Both the position numbers and the translations under genes were made by a program. Below are positions 31,789 to 34,990 of a DNA stretch of 34,990 bases, piece by piece (the first letter of the stretch is position 1; the number at the start of each line of letters is the position of its first letter). The DNA is from Candidatus Roizmanbacteria bacterium RIFCSPLOWO2_01_FULL_40_13 (GTDB lineage: Bacteria > Patescibacteriota > Microgenomatia > UBA1406 > GWC2-37-13). Location: positions 1 through 34,990 of the forward strand of contig MGAN01000018.1 in the NCBI GenBank assembly GCA_001789745.1, given 5' to 3'. The notes beneath the pieces were generated by a model that had not been told where the DNA came from, made no database searches, and was given only the letters and a program-made list of their open reading frames with translations.

Positions 31789-32823
31789 TTAATGACCCTT
31801 TTCGTATTGGGTCAGTCGTTTTTTAAGAATAATTTCCGACCAGTACGCCTCCATGATAAATACAGCATTAACTATTCTTAAAACAAAAAAGGCTGGAAAA
31901 CTGATAACGATTTTTAACAATTCTTTTCTCTTTAAACCTTGAATAAAAGCCGGGATAAAGACAATCGGAGCATCAATAATAAATAACAACAAAAGCCACG
32001 GAGATTTGAATAAAATTGAGAATATAGGTATTACTAATAAGTACATTATCGACGCCACAATAGAATCCCACGTCATTACCGCAATAATATAATTTAAGTA
32101 GGGAACTGCCAATACATCCTTCCAGTGCAGCATTAGGTTCTGAACAAATCCGTGCGACCAGCGTATTAGCTGCTTTTTCATAAAAGTAAAATTTTGCGGC
32201 TCAATAGGATAACAGACAGCTTCGGGAATAAATCTGACATTAAACTTTTTTTTATGGAAACTCCAGGTCAGATCCATATCTTCAGCCATAGTGCGCGTAG
32301 GCCAACCATTGTTTTCTTTCAAAAATTTAGTCTTATACATGGAAAAGCAACCCGAAGAAATCAAAGGTTTACCGAAGTACTCCTGAATAGGTTTGTAGTA
32401 AGTAAAAGCAATAAGATATTCTATATATCTGCCTCTTTCCCAGACTGTATTTACAAATCTTGGGATTACGAATCCGCAGGCCGCGGCTGTTTTTTTATCT
32501 TCAAAAGCATGAAGAAGCTTTTCAACCGCATATTTATCCATCGTCGTATCTGCGTCAAGCGCCATAACATATTTGGTCTTAACTTTTGTCAAAGCATAAT
32601 TTTGTGCTCCTGCTTTTGATCCAGTATTGTTAGGAGTTTCTAAAACAGTAAAGCCGGCTTTTCTCACAACTTCGGCTGTCTTATCTGTCGAGTGATCGTC
32701 AACAACTATTACTCGTTTTGGTTGAATAGATTGGCCGTTTATGCTCTGCAACGTATCATTAATAGATTTTTCTTCGTTGTAAGCGGGAACGATTATTGAA
32801 AGATCGGCAACTTTAGTTGACAT
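31789..32823 (-). CDS. processive-type GT2 glycosyltransferase (PgaC/IcaA-like)
   Basis: The protein has 344 residues. Catalytic features of inverting membrane GT2 synthases are complete: IIVPAYNEEKSI, VVDDHSTDKT, LDADT (D90, D92), MAEDMDLTW (E180, D181) and QLIRW (Q217-W221). Two to three C-terminal membrane helices follow (about 234-325). Such enzymes polymerise UDP-sugars and may pass the chain across the membrane, as in poly-GlcNAc or hyaluronan synthesis. The GlmU-like and galE genes upstream could supply UDP-GlcNAc or UDP-galactose precursors. It starts 20 bp after the HD gene. Confidence 0.9.
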   Translation of the reverse strand: MSTKVADLSIIVPAYNEEKSINDTLQSINGQSIQPKRVIVVDDHSTDKTAEVVRKAGFTVLETPNNTGSKAGAQNYALTKVKTKYVMALDADTTMDKYAVEKLLHAFEDKKTAAACGFVIPRFVNTVWERGRYIEYLIAFTYYKPIQEYFGKPLISSGCFSMYKTKFLKENNGWPTRTMAEDMDLTWSFHKKKFNVRFIPEAVCYPIEPQNFTFMKKQLIRWSHGFVQNLMLHWKDVLAVPYLNYIIAVMTWDSIVASIMYLLVIPIFSILFKSPWLLLLFIIDAPIVFIPAFIQGLKRKELLKIVISFPAFFVLRIVNAVFIMEAYWSEIILKKRLTQYEKGH

Positions 32824-32843
32824 AAATTGATTCTAAACAAATT

Positions 32844-33752
32844 TTAATGATTAAAAAGATGTAACTCTATTGTCTGTTCTCTGACTCTTTGATAAATATT
32901 ACCAAACTGAACACCCGTTAATTTTTCGGTTAAGTATCTGCCACTATTTGTAATGTCTCTGTCTCTCTTTTTATATTCGTCCGCTGAAATTTCCCAGATA
33001 GTACGTACATGTTTTTTGTCTCGGGCAAAAGCTTTCAGCGGAAACCTCTTTTTTTCAGTTTGGTAATCAATCCACCGGTCATGTGACATTCCCTTATTAA
33101 AAATCGTATCGGGGTCAATCAATTTACCGTCGCTTCCCTTACTAACAACATCTATAAGTTTTAAAATTAAAGCAATTTTTTCCGGATTGCTAGCTGTATC
33201 GGGATTTGGAGGCTCGACCTCTCCGATCATCCACCTAAAAGTATGGAAGTAGGGTATAAAATCTTTAGCTACCTCTTTGCCAAACATTTCGGTCATGATT
33301 CTTTGTTCAACTGCATCCGAAACTCTTTCGGTATAGTCCAGCGGATACTCGCCGTTAATCACATACCTGGTAAAATCGTGCAGATCTACCAGCATATACA
33401 GAAACTCAAGCGGTTTTCCATCAAGCAATTGTCTAAATTCGGGATATTCGTAAAGTTCTTTAAAATACATTTTCATTATTGTAAGATGAGCAGCAAAAGT
33501 CTCACGGTTAAAAGTATCTTCCTCGCTTGATTGCACTTTATCTTTAGGTATAGCTTCGATAAATCGTCTAAGTTCGGTTGTATAATTATTAAAATTAGTT
33601 TGAAAACAGACATAATCAATTGACCCGTTAATCATTTGAGGAGGCATTGGCCTATCACTAGCCAAATCAGGATGTTTTTTATGCCATACTGGAGCATCCA
33701 AAGTTGCCGACATTCTAAAGGCCATTAAAGGATATCTATGTGTGTTTTCCAT
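32844..33752 (-). CDS. HD-superfamily protein in a glycan gene set
   Basis: The protein has 302 residues and no membrane helix. The HD pattern is complete: H89 in FAAHLTIMKMYFKEL, H125-D126 in MLVDLHDFTRYV, and D201 in ALILKLIDVVSKG. HD proteins are metal-dependent phosphohydrolases acting on nucleotides or signalling molecules. It lies 18 bp after the GlmU-like gene and 20 bp before the GT2 gene, so it is part of their operon and may control the flow of nucleotide sugars or a signal for polymer synthesis. That link is inferred only from position. Confidence 0.65.
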   Translation of the reverse strand: MENTHRYPLMAFRMSATLDAPVWHKKHPDLASDRPMPPQMINGSIDYVCFQTNFNNYTTELRRFIEAIPKDKVQSSEEDTFNRETFAAHLTIMKMYFKELYEYPEFRQLLDGKPLEFLYMLVDLHDFTRYVINGEYPLDYTERVSDAVEQRIMTEMFGKEVAKDFIPYFHTFRWMIGEVEPPNPDTASNPEKIALILKLIDVVSKGSDGKLIDPDTIFNKGMSHDRWIDYQTEKKRFPLKAFARDKKHVRTIWEISADEYKKRDRDITNSGRYLTEKLTGVQFGNIYQRVREQTIELHLFNH

Positions 33753-33770
33753 ATATATCGGACAAAAAAA

Positions 33771-34520
33771 TTAATCTTGAAGATATAACTTCTGACTTAT
33801 TTGCAGCTCCGGTGATTTGTTGATCCCTATTCCCACTTCTTCGAAAGGAACTTTAAGTCCTATGACTTTTCTGCATTGCTTTACGGCAATTTGAATTAAT
33901 GAGTTAACGTAATATTCGCCAGATTTTGGCGATTTTTTGATTTTGTCTATATTCTTATTTAAGAATTCATAATCAAAGCAGTAAAAACCCGCATTAATCT
34001 CTCCTATTTTCCGCTCTGCTGCAGTTGCATCTCTTTGCTCTATATTATCGATGATGTAGCCTGCACTATCTCTTATGATCCTGCCCCAGGCCAGTTCATC
34101 CGGGCTGTTATGCTTTACGGTAATCAAAGATACTGCAGCCGAATTTTCCGCATGCAGATTTATTAATTTTTTAACAGTCTCTTTTTTATAAAACATCATG
34201 TGGTCTCCATACCCGACCAAGACAGCCTCCGGAGTAGGGGAGTATTTCTCTAAAACTTCCAATCCGACTTTTACCCCATGACCCGTTCCTAATCTCTTTT
34301 TTTGGTCTGCGTAAACAACTTTTACTCCTTTAAGGACTTTTTTTACACTTTCCGAATAAGCTCCGACCACAATGATTAACGGATTTACCATCCCCTTAAA
34401 TAAATTAACTCCGTAGGAAATGAGTGGTTTACCCAAAAAGGGGAGTGCGACTTTATTTATCTTGTGTGAATTAATTCTTGTGCCTTTTCCCGCAGCCAAA
34501 ATTATTCCTGCTATCTTCAT
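33771..34520 (-). CDS. GlmU-like sugar-1-phosphate nucleotidyltransferase (N-terminal domain only)
   Basis: The protein has 249 residues. Motifs: GIILAAGKGTRINSHKINKVALPFLGKPL (5-33), ADQKKRLGTGHGV, GYGDHMMF, GRIIRDSAGYIIDNIEQRDAT and EINAGFYCF. These match the uridylyltransferase domain of GlmU, which makes UDP-GlcNAc from GlcNAc-1-phosphate and UTP. The left-handed beta-helix acetyltransferase domain is absent, so GlcN-1-phosphate acetylation would need another enzyme. It begins an operon with the HD gene, GT2 and small membrane protein. Confidence 0.85.
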   Translation of the reverse strand: MKIAGIILAAGKGTRINSHKINKVALPFLGKPLISYGVNLFKGMVNPLIIVVGAYSESVKKVLKGVKVVYADQKKRLGTGHGVKVGLEVLEKYSPTPEAVLVGYGDHMMFYKKETVKKLINLHAENSAAVSLITVKHNSPDELAWGRIIRDSAGYIIDNIEQRDATAAERKIGEINAGFYCFDYEFLNKNIDKIKKSPKSGEYYVNSLIQIAVKQCRKVIGLKVPFEEVGIGINKSPELQISQKLYLQD

Positions 34521-34532
34521 ATAAGACCTATA

Positions 34533-34538
34533 ATTATA
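34533..34538 (-). promoter_or_regulatory. -10 box for the GlmU-like operon
   Basis: A TATAAT on the minus strand lies 12 bases before the ATG at 34520. No convincing -35 box or Shine-Dalgarno sequence is seen. Confidence 0.4.
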
Positions 34539-34592
34539 ACATACAATTGTTTAATTTGAACACGAAAAAAGAATTTTATCACCTTTTTTAAG

Positions 34593-34990
34593 TTATTTCC
34601 AGCCTTGAGGATTATTTTTATACCACGCAGACAAAGACCTGATCGAATCTTCGATCTCACGCTCAGGTTTCCAGTTCAGAAGTTTTTCCGCTTTCGCAAT
34701 CGACGCTATCATCTTGGCATACTCTCCCTGGCGGGGAGTGGTATTTTTAAGCTTCATCTGCTTACCGGTTACTTGCTCAACTGTCCGTACTATCTCCAGC
34801 ACTGAATTGCCGGTACCGGTACCCAGATTAAAGATCTCGCTTTTTCCTCCCTGATTCAGATATTCTACAGCCTTAAGATGAGCCTCATTAAGATCGACGA
34901 CATTGATATAGTCTCTGATTGGAGTTTTATCCGGTGTATCTACAGTAACACAGGTCAAGAAAAAAGGCTCGATCCCCAAAGCGCCGCGGA
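34593..34990 (-). CDS. galE: UDP-glucose 4-epimerase, C-terminal part (cut by the window end)
   Basis: The visible 132 residues are the C-terminal substrate-binding part of a GalE-type epimerase: FFLTCVTVDTPDKTPIRDYINVVDLNEAHLKAVEYL, then SEIFNLGTGTGNSVLEIV, NTTPRQGEYAKMIASIAKAEKLLNWKPE and the end SLSAWYKNNPQGWK. The IRDYINV segment and the RQGEYA variant of the family's RPGD motif are typical. The NAD-binding N-terminal half lies beyond the window, so its integrity cannot be judged. The reaction is UDP-glucose to UDP-galactose (or the N-acetyl forms). Confidence 0.9.
   Translation of the reverse strand, partial: RGALGIEPFFLTCVTVDTPDKTPIRDYINVVDLNEAHLKAVEYLNQGGKSEIFNLGTGTGNSVLEIVRTVEQVTGKQMKLKNTTPRQGEYAKMIASIAKAEKLLNWKPEREIEDSIRSLSAWYKNNPQGWK

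Noticed and set aside
1-34990. Recoding of TGA as glycine, as in some CPR lineages
   Set aside because: Several genes end at TGA exactly at their family end (for example the coupled ATGA and GTGA overlaps), and no conserved Gly position is read as TGA.

Overview
This window is AT-rich, densely packed bacterial DNA that carries a cell-surface polysaccharide locus. The style suggests a Patescibacteria (CPR) genome, probably Microgenomates-like: many GT-C and GT2 glycosyltransferases, flippases, a four-helix-bundle (S23-type) gene, a short Cys-rich zinc-ribbon protein, few Shine-Dalgarno sequences, -10 boxes very close to start codons, and many short palindromic repeats at gene borders. TGA is used as an ordinary stop. 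The lineage is an inference from style; no 16S rRNA or ribosomal protein gene is present.

Layout. 1-3.2 kb: a GT2 glycosyltransferase and a large polytopic membrane protein, divergent. 3.1-18.7 kb: nucleotide-sugar synthesis. The minus strand holds rfbF-like, rfbG-like, a two-part transketolase, an acetaldehyde dehydrogenase, a 4-hydroxy-2-oxovalerate aldolase and a ThDP enzyme in two overlapping frames (17837 to 10654). Further along the same strand are an rfbH-like dehydrase, interrupted by a 477-residue intein, and a class I aminotransferase (7003 to 3144). Between these minus-strand groups lies a plus-strand cassette of GNAT acyltransferase, DegT aminotransferase and aspartate/aromatic-type aminotransferase (7718 to 10649). 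An EamA transporter follows at 17.9 kb. 18.7-20.5 kb: a repeat-rich intergenic stretch, a protein with a degenerate HD motif and a zinc-ribbon protein. 20.5-30.3 kb: assembly and export (three GT-C membrane glycosyltransferases, two flippases, a tandem GT2 protein, and GDP-mannose 4,6-dehydratase). 30.3-35 kb: tRNA-Gly(TCC), a trypsin-like lipoprotein, then a minus-strand set of galE (cut by the window end), a GlmU-like nucleotidyltransferase, an HD protein, a processive-type GT2 and a small membrane protein.

How the genes may work together. RfbF and RfbG should make CDP-4-keto-6-deoxyglucose and RfbH should start C3 deoxygenation. Two ThDP systems next to a 4-keto-sugar pathway suggest that a carbon branch is added to the sugar, as YerE does for yersiniose. 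The aldolase/dehydrogenase pair could supply the donor, possibly 4-hydroxy-2-oxovalerate itself. This is inference.

The most notable observations are: the intein placed at the RfbH active site, with evidence that its first residue is Ser and not the neighbouring Cys; four perfect 7-bp tandem repeats inside rfbG that could cause phase variation; a roughly 101-bp element in three copies, one of which breaks a four-helix-bundle gene; and a palindrome family whose copies supply stop codons to genes.
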